Of a DNA stretch of 64,000 bases, positions 36,436 to 43,744 are shown piece after piece. Each line of letters begins with the position of its first letter. Position 1 is the stretch's first letter. The notes under the pieces are model-generated. The model made no database searches. It was not told where the DNA came from and saw nothing but the letters and a program-made list of their open reading frames with translations. Origin of the DNA: Thiobacillus sp. (GTDB lineage Bacteria > Pseudomonadota > Gammaproteobacteria > Burkholderiales > Thiobacillaceae); contig WGNC01000016.1 of the NCBI GenBank assembly GCA_016124745.1, forward strand, positions 1 through 64,000, written 5' to 3'. A program made the position numbers and the translations under genes.

Positions 36436-36588
36436 TTAGCCCTGCAGCACCTCGACCGTGCCGTCGGTCGAGCCGCCGTCGATCACGATCAGCTCGACAT
36501 CGGGATGGGTTTGCGCCAGCGCCGAATCGAGCGCCTGGGCGACGGTGTCGCGGTTGTTGTAGACCGCGGTGATGACGGAGATTTTCAT
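36436..36588 (-). pseudogene. Truncated 5' copy of the family 2 glycosyltransferase gene
   Basis: Encodes a 50-residue fragment from MKISVITAVYNN to GTVEVLQG, then TAA. Bases 36438-36588 match 35489-35639 of the intact gene at 148 of 151 positions. The rest of the glycosyltransferase is absent. It lies between the VapBC module and the HEPN/nucleotidyltransferase module. Confidence 0.9.
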
Positions 36589-36619
36589 GGCCTGCTACGC
36601 GTGCCGTAACAAGCGTGGT

Positions 36620-37033
36620 TCATTGAAGCGCATCCAGCTGGGTGCATACCTTGCCGCAGGCAACGATCAAATCGGAAACGATGCGGTCATCCACGTTCAA
36701 GTCACCTTCGTACTCCCCCAGATTGCGGATCTCGTGACACTTTGCGAGTACACGCCAGACCTCCGGTCCCAGACCCAGGGTGTGCGGCAGCACCTGAAAC
36801 ACGATGTAACGGTTTCCGGATCGATAGCCGTGCCACCGAAGCGCGGCCAGGCACAGGGCATGAGCCGCGTTATAAGCAAGGTCAAAGCGGCTTTCCAGCG
36901 AGTTGTCCGGGTTGCCTGCATCCTTCAGACGGGCCAGGGCTGACCGTTTCAGTCCAGCAAACTCCCGGGCATCCGGCGGCTCTTTCGACAGCGGCTTGCC
37001 CGGCCCGCACAGGTTTTCAAGCGGGGAGGTCAT
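36620..37033 (-). CDS. HEPN-domain protein, putative toxin
   Basis: A 137-residue, mostly helical HEPN-type protein that overlaps the upstream nucleotidyltransferase gene by 17 bases. DLAYNAAHALCLAALRWHGY is the conserved helical core. HEIRNLGEYEGD corresponds to the position of the catalytic RNxxxH motif, but the His is replaced, as in a subset of HEPN proteins. Gene order and pairing match the MNT/HEPN toxin-antitoxin type; whether it is an active RNase is open. Confidence 0.8.
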   Translation of the reverse strand: MTSPLENLCGPGKPLSKEPPDAREFAGLKRSALARLKDAGNPDNSLESRFDLAYNAAHALCLAALRWHGYRSGNRYIVFQVLPHTLGLGPEVWRVLAKCHEIRNLGEYEGDLNVDDRIVSDLIVACGKVCTQLDALQ

Positions 37034-37676
37034 GCGCGTTCCCGATCAGCCACAATTTGGGTTGTGCCAGCACTCGCGTCACGAAGGCGTTGTCTTCGGC
37101 GATTCGTCGCGTCAACTCCGCGCGTGAATAAACGGCTGGACTGATCTGTCTGCCCAGTTTCCCGGCTACGTTTTCCAGCGCGCCGAACAGGTCCGCGTAC
37201 GTCAGGGTATCGCTGATCACCATGACATCGATGTCGCTCGATGCGGTGTCGCTCTTCTTGGCCACCGAACCAAACACGAAGGCAGCATGAATTTGATCTG
37301 ACAGGGGAGCGAGCGCTTCACGCAGCGGCCCCGCCAGACCAAAGGTTTTTTGCGTAATGCCGCACAACTCGGCAAAAACCGGTGAAGCCGGGTTCGCCTG
37401 ATAATGTTTCTGATTGCCGCGCCGGGTGACCGTCGCCAGCCCGCTTTCGGCCAGCCGCTTCAATTCACGCTGCACCGCCCCGGAACCTGCACCGACCAGG
37501 CCAATCAGTTCGTTGGCAAAAAAGCTGCGCTCCGGCTGGCCGAACAGGTAGCCCAGCACGCGTTGCTGGGTAGACGAAAACAGCGCATCCGCCAGGCTGG
37601 CTGGCGATTGTGGCAGCGGTTGTCGTGGCTTTGTACCCATAATGGGCATGTTAATACCCATTATGGGCATAGGCAA
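37017..37676 (-). CDS. Winged-helix plus minimal nucleotidyltransferase, putative antitoxin
   Basis: Up to 219 residues. An N-terminal winged helix (about residues 30-95, QQRVLGYLFGQPERSFFANE and ELKRLAESGLATVTRRGNQ) is fused to a minimal nucleotidyltransferase with FVFGSVAKKSDTASSDIDV, the GSx10-12DxD motif. In MNT/HEPN systems this protein neutralises the HEPN partner by AMP transfer; the fused DNA-binding domain suggests autoregulation. Three in-frame ATGs (37676, 37649, 37640) fall in an operator-like repeat and none has a clear Shine-Dalgarno, so the start is uncertain. Confidence 0.82.
   Translation of the reverse strand: MPMPIMGINMPIMGTKPRQPLPQSPASLADALFSSTQQRVLGYLFGQPERSFFANELIGLVGAGSGAVQRELKRLAESGLATVTRRGNQKHYQANPASPVFAELCGITQKTFGLAGPLREALAPLSDQIHAAFVFGSVAKKSDTASSDIDVMVISDTLTYADLFGALENVAGKLGRQISPAVYSRAELTRRIAEDNAFVTRVLAQPKLWLIGNAHDLPA
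37634..37670. promoter_or_regulatory. Two near-palindromic 16-base repeats at the start of the nucleotidyltransferase gene
   Basis: TACCCATAATGGGCAT (37634-37649) and TACCCATTATGGGCAT (37655-37670) differ at one base and are 21 bases apart, two helical turns. A winged-helix regulator encoded by the gene could bind both. Confidence 0.6.
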
Positions 37677-37694
37677 GTGGGCTTCTGTGGTGAA

Positions 37695-37859
37695 TCATCG
37701 GTCGGCGTTGCCCTGCAGCACCTCCAGCGTGCCGTCGGTGGAGCCGCCGTCGATCACGATCAGCTCGATATCCGCATGGCTTTGCGTCAGTGCCGAATTC
37801 AGCGCCTGGGCGATCGTGTCGCGGTTGTTGAAGACTGCGGTGATGACGGAGATTTTCAA
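37695..37859 (-). pseudogene. Second truncated 5' copy of a family 2 glycosyltransferase gene
   Basis: Encodes a 54-residue fragment ending LEVLQGNADR then TGA; the start codon is TTG instead of ATG. It is clearly homologous to 35489-35639 but more diverged (for example NNRDTIAQALNSALTQSHAD instead of NNRDTVAQALDSALAQTHPD). It lies between the HEPN/nucleotidyltransferase module and the RelBE module. Confidence 0.85.
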
Positions 37860-37962
37860 ATCAAGTTGCAGCGGAAAAAGGGCTTACAGGCAAGATCGAT
37901 ACGATGGTGGCGTTCCCGTGTAATCCGGCAGGCAGATTCCTTTCGGAGGCGTAACAAGTCGA

Positions 37963-38229
37963 TCAGCGATAGACCTCGCGGCGGTTGCCGATGCGAATCA
38001 CCAGCACCCGCACGTTCGCGTCCTGGATATCGCAAACAAGACGATAGTCGCCTACCCGATAACGCCAGAATCCACCCAGCGCACCGGTCAGCGCCTTGCC
38101 CGTCGTTCTCGGATCATCAAGCGCTGCCACGCGCTCGTCCATGTAATCGACGATACGTCGCGCGACTTGCCGGTCAAGTTTCCTGAGCTGGGCCAGGGCG
38201 GAATCGGTGTAGTCAACCGTCCAGGCCAA
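37963..38229 (-). CDS. relE: RelE-type toxin
   Basis: An 88-residue RelE/ParE-superfamily toxin, an mRNA interferase. Family segments: AWTVDYTDSALAQLRKLDRQ, GFWRYRVGDYRLVCDI and VLVIRIGNRREVY, which carries the basic residues and terminal Tyr of RelE. It overlaps the antitoxin gene by 17 bases. Confidence 0.93.
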   Translation of the reverse strand: MAWTVDYTDSALAQLRKLDRQVARRIVDYMDERVAALDDPRTTGKALTGALGGFWRYRVGDYRLVCDIQDANVRVLVIRIGNRREVYR

Positions 38230-38440
38230 GGTCTTTTCTCACGTCCCCGGCGGAATGGACCTCTTCCTCGCCCTTGCGCACACGCTCCAGGGTTTCGGCG
38301 GCCAGGTAATAGTCTTCCAGGTCTTCCAGACCCTTTTCGATGACCTCGCGCAGATAAAATGCCTTGGTCCGGCCCGTCTGCGCAGCAAGAAAATCAAGGC
38401 GCTTCTCGATTTCGGGCGTCAGTCGCACAGAGGTAGCCAT
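38213..38440 (-). CDS. relB: RelB/DinJ-type ribbon-helix-helix antitoxin
   Basis: A 75-residue antitoxin. The N-terminal ribbon-helix-helix is TSVRLTPEIEKRLDFLAAQT followed by GRTKAFYLREVIEKGLEDL. The acidic C-terminus (GEEEVHSAGDVRKDLGLDG) would wrap the RelE partner. A perfect 20-base palindrome lies 13 bases upstream of its start, fitting autorepression. Confidence 0.93.
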   Translation of the reverse strand: MATSVRLTPEIEKRLDFLAAQTGRTKAFYLREVIEKGLEDLEDYYLAAETLERVRKGEEEVHSAGDVRKDLGLDG

Positions 38441-38452
38441 ACAGCCTCCAAT

Positions 38453-38472
38453 ATTGAATACATGTATTCAAT
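38453..38472. promoter_or_regulatory. Perfect 20-base palindrome, relBE operator
   Basis: ATTGAATACATGTATTCAAT reads the same on both strands. It is 13 bases before the relB start codon. Confidence 0.75.
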
Positions 38473-38644
38473 GTATCACTGAATGAGAAGAATAGGCAGA
38501 TTTCTTGCGATCTGGCCCACACACGCGTCCTTGGCAGCTCTTTCGACCCGGGGCGGCGAGCGTGGTTGTAGCCACGTAGCCACTGCCTGCCCTATATGCC
38601 CATCGGGGTGCCCGCCACGAACACCCTCCGCACCGTAACCACCG

Positions 38645-38770
38645 CATCATCGGCCCGGGGCGGGCGAGCGAAGTTGTTGCCGCTTTAGCGGCTTACAATT
38701 ACGGCCTGCCCCTTGCGGGTGCTCCTACAGGCCTGCGCATCGCACCCGTAGGAGCGGCGCCCTCGCCGCG
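38645..38770. repeat. Family B repeat, well-preserved copy
   Basis: TCGGCCCGGGGCGGGCGAGC, an inner CCGCTTTAGCGG hairpin, and CTTGCGGGTGCTCCTAC match the reverse complement of 23640-23728 over about 80 bases. The unit GTAGGAGCGGCGCCCTCGCC follows at 38749, the same unit found inside the glycosyltransferase at 45746. Confidence 0.75.
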
Positions 38771-38790
38771 ATCGGCCACTGCGCCGACAT

Positions 38791-39075
38791 TCAGGCGCGA
38801 TTCGCGGCGGCCTTGTAAACCGCGTTGCGTTCGCGTTTGCCGGTCGCAACGACCAGCACCACGAGCTGCTGATCGCGAATTGCGTAGATCAGCCGAAAGC
38901 CCGCATTGCGCAGCTTGATCTTGAATCGGTCCTTTGCACCAGAAAGCTGCGACCCGGGAACCCTGGGGTTTTCCAGCCGCTCGGCCAGCTTTTTCTTGAA
39001 CTGCTCACGCACCGACTTGTCCAGCTTGCGCCACTCGTCCAGCGCGTCCGGATGAAAGTTCAGTTCATAACTCAT
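38791..39075 (-). CDS. RelE-family toxin of a Phd-linked module
   Basis: A 94-residue RelE-superfamily protein: MSYELNFHPDALDEWRKLD, the basic core LRNAGFRLIYAIRDQQLVVL and the end GKRERNAVYKAA. It overlaps the Phd/YefM antitoxin gene by 11 bases. It differs clearly from the RelE at 37963-38229, so the two modules are not recent duplicates. Confidence 0.92.
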   Translation of the reverse strand: MSYELNFHPDALDEWRKLDKSVREQFKKKLAERLENPRVPGSQLSGAKDRFKIKLRNAGFRLIYAIRDQQLVVLVVATGKRERNAVYKAAANRA

Positions 39076-39319
39076 CCAGCGTCACCCGAACCGGAGCCTT
39101 GCCATCCTTCAGGCGGGTCTCGGCGAGCGCGTTCAGTTCGATATCTTCCAGCCGGTTCATCAGCTCCTCGTAAACCTTGGCGGGGACGCAATAAAAGGCC
39201 GGCTCGTTGCGGTTGAGAATCGCCACGGGAAAGCCTTCCCCTGCAGCCACCGTGGCCATCGGGTTGCGCTTCAGTTCGGAAACGCTGGCCGTTGTCTCGG
39301 CCAGAACGTGGTGTGCCAT
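39065..39319 (-). CDS. Phd/YefM-type antitoxin
   Basis: An 84-residue antitoxin with the Phd fold: ASVSELKRNPMATVAAGEG and FPVAILNRNEPAFYCVP. The acidic C-terminus would bind the RelE partner. The ATG at 39319 has AGGAG upstream; an in-frame extension to 39358 runs through the operator and is rejected. A 7-base inverted repeat lies upstream. Confidence 0.9.
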   Translation of the reverse strand: MAHHVLAETTASVSELKRNPMATVAAGEGFPVAILNRNEPAFYCVPAKVYEELMNRLEDIELNALAETRLKDGKAPVRVTLDEL

Positions 39320-39334
39320 GATGATCTCCTGATG

Positions 39335-39366
39335 TGTTAATGGTATCAATAATGGCACTATTAACA
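39335..39366. promoter_or_regulatory. Inverted repeat upstream of the Phd-type gene
   Basis: TGTTAAT (39335-39341) and ATTAACA (39360-39366), an 18-base spacer apart, in an AT-rich patch; a likely operator for the module. Confidence 0.5.
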
Positions 39367-39444
39367 GGTCTTCTCAACCCCCTAGCCCGGGACGGGCCAC
39401 CCAAAACGGTCCCACCCATCGCCAAGGAGGCGGAACCACACGAA

Positions 39445-40080
39445 TCAACGGCCAGGTTTACGTGCGACAACGATCATCGACTTGGCCAGGGCCGGAATCC
39501 GCCCAACTCTGTAAAACTGAATGCCTTCAAATCCCGCCTCCTTGAGAAGCGCCGTCATGGTCTCAACCGACCAGAACTTGATATGACCGCCGTCCCATAG
39601 CGCGGTGAAATGGGCATCCATTTTGCCCGTCAAGGCCAGAACCAGATTTTTCCAGTAGCCGTGATAGGGCGTTGAAATCACGGCGGTACCTCCGTCTTCC
39701 AACAGGTCGAAAGTCGTCTTTGCAAACTGACGTGGAAAGAACAAATGCTCGACAACTTCCAGGCTCAACAGCGCAGGAAATTTCCCGTATTTCCCGGCGA
39801 GATCGTCGTAGGCTGAGCCAACGTCCAGCTTCAGGTGAGGATAATGCTCGCGTGCGACCCGGATGCCGGATTCGGAATAATCGATCCCCTGAACCTCGAA
39901 GCCGCGGAGATGCAACGCGTTGGCAACCGATCCGTTGCCGCAGCCCAATTCGAAAATCCTGCTTTGACTTTGACCGTTGCGCCTTGCATCAAGGATCTCG
40001 AATACCTTCGGCAGCAAGTAGTCGTGCGAACACCCGAGGCCAGCCGAGTGGTAGCCATAATCCTGGTACCCCTCAGCCAT
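39445..40080 (-). CDS. Class I SAM-dependent methyltransferase
   Basis: A 211-residue methyltransferase of the UbiG-like group. The SAM-binding motif I is IFELGCGNGSVANAL, motif II carries GIDYSESGI, and VVEHLFFPRQF is the post-II segment. GGTAVISTPYHGYWKN follows. It overlaps the carbamoyltransferase gene by eight bases and so belongs to the glycan cluster. Likely modifies a sugar or lipid-linked intermediate; the substrate is unknown. Confidence 0.85.
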   Translation of the reverse strand: MAEGYQDYGYHSAGLGCSHDYLLPKVFEILDARRNGQSQSRIFELGCGNGSVANALHLRGFEVQGIDYSESGIRVAREHYPHLKLDVGSAYDDLAGKYGKFPALLSLEVVEHLFFPRQFAKTTFDLLEDGGTAVISTPYHGYWKNLVLALTGKMDAHFTALWDGGHIKFWSVETMTALLKEAGFEGIQFYRVGRIPALAKSMIVVARKPGR

Positions 40081-41920
40081 GATTTGCCTGCCGCCTCACC
40101 AGCCAGTCGCCCAGCACCAGCACATCCATTTTCGTGCGCAAAAAGCAATCGAGCGCCTCTTCCGGCTTGCACACCACCGGTTCGTTTTCGTTGAATGAGG
40201 TGTTGAGCACCATCGGCACGCCGGTCTGCTCGCGGAACGCGCTGATGAGTCTGTGGTAACGCGGATTGGTGTCGCGGCTCACGGTCTGCAGGCGGCCGCT
40301 GCCGTCGACGTGCGTCACCGCGGGGGTGCGCGGCCGTTGTTCTTCCCGAATCTGGAACACCTGCATCATGAAGGGCACGTCGGCGTCCTGCTCGAACCAG
40401 TCCGGCACCGCCTCGCGCAGCACCGACGGCGCAAACGGGCGAAAGGACTCGCGGCGCTTGATCTTGAGGTTCAGGATGTCCTTCATGTCGGCGCGGCGCG
40501 GGTCGCCGAGGATGGAGCGGTTGCCGAGCGCGCGCGGACCCCATTCCATGCGCCCCTGGAACCAGCCGATCACCAGGCCGTCGGCGATTGCTGCGGCCGT
40601 TCGCCGGCAGAGCTCGGCTTCGTCGGATATCCGTTCAACGGTGCAGCCCTGCGCGGTTAGTTCGGCTGCCCTTGCAGTCAACAGTTCACCGATCACTGCA
40701 TCACTGAACGAAGGCCCCCAGTAGGCATGGTCCATGTGGAAGCGTTTGTGCGCTTCCCCCTCTCCCCCACCCTCTCCCGCGAGGGGAGAGGGAGTCATAG
40801 CTCCTTCCCCCTTGGCGGCGGGGGGCTGGGGAGAGGGTGATGGATTCAACGCAAACCACACGCTGTATGCCGCCCCGATCGCCCCGCCCGCATCGCCCGC
40901 CGCCGACTGCACATAGACCTGCCTGAACGGCGTCTTCAGCGCGATCTTGCCGTTGGCCACCGAATTCATGCCGCAGCCGCCGGCCACCGCCACCGCGTCA
41001 AGCTTGTGGCGGGCGTGGAGGGTGTTCAGCAAATGGAAGAACGCCTCCTCGTACATGGCCTGCACCGAGCGCGCGATGTCCTTGTGCTTCTGTTCGAGCG
41101 GATCGTCCTTGCTTCGAGCCGGCCCGAGCAATTCTGCAAGGGCAGGCGAGAACAGCTCGCCGAAAACAGGGATGCCGTTGTCCCACTCGTAGGCGATCTT
41201 CTCGCGGTGGTGGCGGAAGTATTTCAGGTTCAGCCGAAAGCTTCCATCCGCCTGCAGATGCACGATCTGCCGCATCGCGTCCAGATTCTTCGGCTCGCCG
41301 TAAGGCGCCAGCCCCATCACCTTGTATTCGTCGCCGTAATGCGGAAAGCCGAGGAACTGCGTCAGCGCCTGATAGAAAATCCCCAGCGAATGCGGAAAAT
41401 GCACCCGCCCGTCGACCTCGATATCCGTTCCGCGCCCCACGCCCCACGCCGCGCTGGCAAAGTCGCCGAAGCCGTCGACCGATACCGCCACCGCCTCCTC
41501 GAACGGCGACACATGAAACGCCGACGACAGGTGGGCCAGATGGTGTTCCACCGCATGCACCTGGCCGCGAAAAGCCTGGCCGGGAAATGCCTGCGCCAGT
41601 TGCGTCTCAATTCCGGTGCGCTTGCGCTTGTTGCGCAGCCGGTCCAGCACCATGCGTACGTCAGGCCGCTGCGTCAGCGTGTACCAGATCTTGCGGCCCA
41701 GGCTCGCGCGCGCATCCTGGTTGATCGCCACATGCGCCACGTCGCCCAGCGTGATGCCCGCCTCGGCCAGGCAGTATCTGATCGATTCGGAAGGGAAGCC
41801 CGCCCAGTGCTTGATGCGGCGGAAACGCTCCTCCTCCGCCGCCGCGACCAGTTCGCCATCGTGAACCAGGCAGGCCGAGGAGTCGCCGTGAAAGGCATTG
41901 ATGCCAAGAATGAAAGTCAA
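40073..41920 (-). CDS. NodU/CmcH-type carbamoyltransferase with an in-frame repeat insert
   Basis: About 615 residues. Transfers a carbamoyl group to a sugar hydroxyl. It shows the N-terminal Kae1-like domain (ILGINAFHGDSSACLVHDGE, HHLAHLSSAF, VAGGCGMNSVANGK) and the YrdC-like C-terminal domain (QGRMEWGPRALGNRSILGDP). The segment between SVWFALN and KRFHMDHAYWGP contains about 33 extra residues rich in Pro, Gly and Glu that come from a genomic repeat (see 40748-40845). No ATG begins the conserved region; TTG at 41920 (LTFILG) is the best start, just after a heptamer repeat array. Confidence 0.88.
   Translation of the reverse strand: MTFILGINAFHGDSSACLVHDGELVAAAEEERFRRIKHWAGFPSESIRYCLAEAGITLGDVAHVAINQDARASLGRKIWYTLTQRPDVRMVLDRLRNKRKRTGIETQLAQAFPGQAFRGQVHAVEHHLAHLSSAFHVSPFEEAVAVSVDGFGDFASAAWGVGRGTDIEVDGRVHFPHSLGIFYQALTQFLGFPHYGDEYKVMGLAPYGEPKNLDAMRQIVHLQADGSFRLNLKYFRHHREKIAYEWDNGIPVFGELFSPALAELLGPARSKDDPLEQKHKDIARSVQAMYEEAFFHLLNTLHARHKLDAVAVAGGCGMNSVANGKIALKTPFRQVYVQSAAGDAGGAIGAAYSVWFALNPSPSPQPPAAKGEGAMTPSPLAGEGGGEGEAHKRFHMDHAYWGPSFSDAVIGELLTARAAELTAQGCTVERISDEAELCRRTAAAIADGLVIGWFQGRMEWGPRALGNRSILGDPRRADMKDILNLKIKRRESFRPFAPSVLREAVPDWFEQDADVPFMMQVFQIREEQRPRTPAVTHVDGSGRLQTVSRDTNPRYHRLISAFREQTGVPMVLNTSFNENEPVVCKPEEALDCFLRTKMDVLVLGDWLVRRQANHG
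40748..40845. repeat. CTCTCCC-type repeat absorbed in frame into the carbamoyltransferase
   Basis: Contains CCCTCTCCCGCGAGGGGAGAG, shared with 12181-12226 apart from its last base, plus a second GC-rich arm ending GGGGAGAGGG. It is translated as PSPSPQPPAAKGEGAMTPSP and LAGEGGGEGEAH without breaking the frame. Confidence 0.8.
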
Positions 41921-41930
41921 AGTGGGTCCC

Positions 41931-42023
41931 GTGAGCGGTGAACTGTGAGCAGTGAGCAGTGAGCAGTGAGCAGTGGCGGCGCAACGGGGAATTCCGTTCA
42001 CTGTTCACTGTTTACAGTTCACT
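41931..42023. repeat. Heptamer junction element between VapBC2 and the carbamoyltransferase
   Basis: Six tandem GTGAGCN/GTGAACN units (41931-41972) and, after a ~23-base spacer, four GTTCACN-type units (41996-42023). On the coding (minus) strand the stop-bearing arm comes first and supplies the last codons and TAA of the toxin gene; the open arm precedes the carbamoyltransferase start. Confidence 0.85.
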
Positions 42024-42452
42024 TAACTCCCATGGATTAACCACGCGCAGCCCAGTGATGTTGTCAAAGTCCTTCACGTTGCGCGTGACAAGCGGCAAGC
42101 CGTGAAGCAGCGAAATGGCGGCGATCTCGGCGTCCTCGGTGCTGATCGGCAGGCCTCCGCGCGTCCTCTCCGCCACCACCCGGGCGTACATGCCGGCGGG
42201 GTGCTCGTCGAAAGGCAGGCAGCGCCCGCCAAAATCCTGCTCGAACATCCGGCTCGCCGCCTCGGCCAGGGTGTCCCTGCGGTGCCCTGCCGGCAACAGG
42301 CCGATGCCCAACAGAATCTCGGCACGCGTAATTGCCGTGATGAAGAACGTGGTTTCAGCTCTGCCATCGAACCAGGCCATGACCTGCGCGGCTGGCTGGG
42401 GTCGCATCAGTTCCGACAGCACGTTGGTGTCGAGCACCATTTCGTCTGCCAT
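42012..42452 (-). CDS. VapC/FitB-type PIN-domain toxin
   Basis: A 146-residue PIN ribonuclease closer to FitB than to the VapC at 35693. Acidic residues appear in VLDTNVLSELM, AEILLGIGLLP, STEDAEIAAISLLHG and VTRNVKDFDNI. The last four residues (LSEL) and TAA are encoded by the heptamer repeat. It starts three bases after the antitoxin stop. Confidence 0.92.
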   Translation of the reverse strand: MADEMVLDTNVLSELMRPQPAAQVMAWFDGRAETTFFITAITRAEILLGIGLLPAGHRRDTLAEAASRMFEQDFGGRCLPFDEHPAGMYARVVAERTRGGLPISTEDAEIAAISLLHGLPLVTRNVKDFDNITGLRVVNPWELSEL

Positions 42453-42455
42453 CGC

Positions 42456-42698
42456 TTATCCCGGTTCAGGTGCCGGACGGCTGGGCTTGCGGGCCGGGAT
42501 CGGCAGACTCTCAACTTCGAGCCCGGCGAAACGGTCATGGATCCGCCTGGCCAGACTGCCGGCAGGCGCGCCGCGCGCAAGTGTCTGCCGCAAAATCTGC
42601 CTGGCCTCCTCTTCCATCGAGCAGCCATGGCGCGCCGCCCGCAGGCGCAAATCCGCCTTCAGGCTGTCATCCAGATTGCGTATGGTCAGGCTGGCCAT
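42456..42698 (-). CDS. FitA-like ribbon-helix-helix antitoxin
   Basis: An 80-residue antitoxin: MASLTIRNLDDSLKADLRLR and ARHGCSMEEEARQILRQTL form the ribbon-helix-helix typical of FitA/VapB. The Pro/Arg-rich tail would contact the PIN toxin. A 7-base inverted repeat upstream, TGATTGC (42725-42731) and GCAATCA (42744-42750), is a plausible operator. Confidence 0.9.
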   Translation of the reverse strand: MASLTIRNLDDSLKADLRLRAARHGCSMEEEARQILRQTLARGAPAGSLARRIHDRFAGLEVESLPIPARKPSRPAPEPG

Positions 42699-42724
42699 GC
42701 TGATCTCCCTGAAGAAAAAACGAG

Positions 42725-42750
42725 TGATTGCATTGTATGCAGCGCAATCA
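42725..42750. promoter_or_regulatory. Inverted repeat upstream of the FitA-like gene
   Basis: TGATTGC and GCAATCA with a 12-base spacer, 27 bases before the antitoxin start; a partial third copy, TGATTGCAA, follows at 42752. Confidence 0.5.
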
Positions 42751-42786
42751 TTGATTGCAATTCAGAACTGCTTTACGCCCCCTGCG

Positions 42787-42877
42787 GTTCACAGTTCACA
42801 GTTCACAGTTCACAGTTCACAGTTCACAGTTCACAGTTCACAGTTCACAGTTCACAGTTCACAGTTCACAGCTCACG
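42787..42877. repeat. Tandem array of twelve perfect GTTCACA heptamers
   Basis: Twelve exact 7-base units from 42787 to 42870 plus one variant (GCTCACG). On the minus coding strand it reads GTGAACT repeatedly; the stop codon of the upstream glycosyltransferase (GAGCTGTGA) lies in the first units. Confidence 0.97.
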
Positions 42878-43744
42878 CTTCCTGCGCATATCGTATTTCT
42901 TGATCGCCACCTCGGTCTGATACAGGGCGCGCATGCGGCAGAAGACGAAGCCGTCGCGGCCGTCCAGGAATCCACTTCGCCACACATAGCTGTAAAGGAA
43001 ATAGATCATGCCGCGTGCTGGCACCCGCCCGGCCAGTCGCTTCAGTGCCGCCCGTCGCTTGAGCGGGTCGCCGGACAACAAGTCTCCCGGGTGCAGTCCG
43101 GATTTCTCGCGTTCGACCTCGAATTCGGCATCCTTGCGCGAATAGCGGTTCTGCCGCTCGAACCACTCGTCGACTCCCTTCAGATTCTCGTCGATGAGGT
43201 CGTGCCCGAGATCCCGGATTTCTCCCTGAACGTCCTGCGTTTCGGCGTGGCCGCGGTTCATGTAGCGCACCCGGTCACGATGGATGAACCGCACCACCCA
43301 GGTCGGATACAGGCTGCTGTGGCGCAGCCAGCGCCCCCACATGTAAAACCGTCGCCGCACGCGATAGGCGCCGACCCCTTCCGGCGCGGATTCGGCGATC
43401 GCCTTCAGTTCCTCGCCGAGTTCGGGCGTCACCCGTTCGTCCGCATCCAGAATCAGAATCCATGGGTGGCGGGGCTGGGTGTTGTCCAGCGCCCAGTTGC
43501 GCTGGGTGCCGAATCCCTCGAAGCGGTTCTGGAAAAACCGCGCACCGTGATCGCGGCAGATCGCTTCCGTGCGGTCGGTGCTGAACGAGTCCACCACGAT
43601 GACGTCGTCGCACCAGCCCAATGCTGCCAGGCAGGAAGGCAAATGGATTTCCTCGTTGAGCGTGAAGATCATCGCGCTGACAGGGGCCTTTGCCGCACTG
43701 GCGGGCGGCAGTGAACTGTGAACGGTGAGCGGTGAACTGTTCAC
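42866..43744 (-). CDS. Family 2 glycosyltransferase (WaaE/KdtX-like)
   Basis: About 292 residues. The GT-A signature is SAMIFTLNEEIHLPSCLAAL, VIVVDSFSTDRTEAI and ILDADERV, characteristic of lipopolysaccharide-core type glucosyltransferases. The end, GRDGFVFCRMRALYQTEVAI, is also typical. The only upstream start is a GTG at 43744 lying in a heptamer repeat, which adds about 20 residues; the ATG at 43672 would truncate the first beta strand. The stop codon also lies in a heptamer array. Confidence 0.87.
   Translation of the reverse strand: MNSSPLTVHSSLPPASAAKAPVSAMIFTLNEEIHLPSCLAALGWCDDVIVVDSFSTDRTEAICRDHGARFFQNRFEGFGTQRNWALDNTQPRHPWILILDADERVTPELGEELKAIAESAPEGVGAYRVRRRFYMWGRWLRHSSLYPTWVVRFIHRDRVRYMNRGHAETQDVQGEIRDLGHDLIDENLKGVDEWFERQNRYSRKDAEFEVEREKSGLHPGDLLSGDPLKRRAALKRLAGRVPARGMIYFLYSYVWRSGFLDGRDGFVFCRMRALYQTEVAIKKYDMRRKREL

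Larger units (their letters stand above)
38441..38790. other. Gene-free stretch between the RelBE and Phd/RelE modules
   Basis: A 350-base region. It holds the relB operator palindrome, a degenerate repeat around 38540-38640 and the well-preserved family B repeat at 38645-38770. No gene was recognised. Confidence 0.6.

Noticed and set aside
42787-42877. Tandem array considered as a CRISPR
   Set aside because: Units are 7 bases with no spacers and no cas genes nearby.
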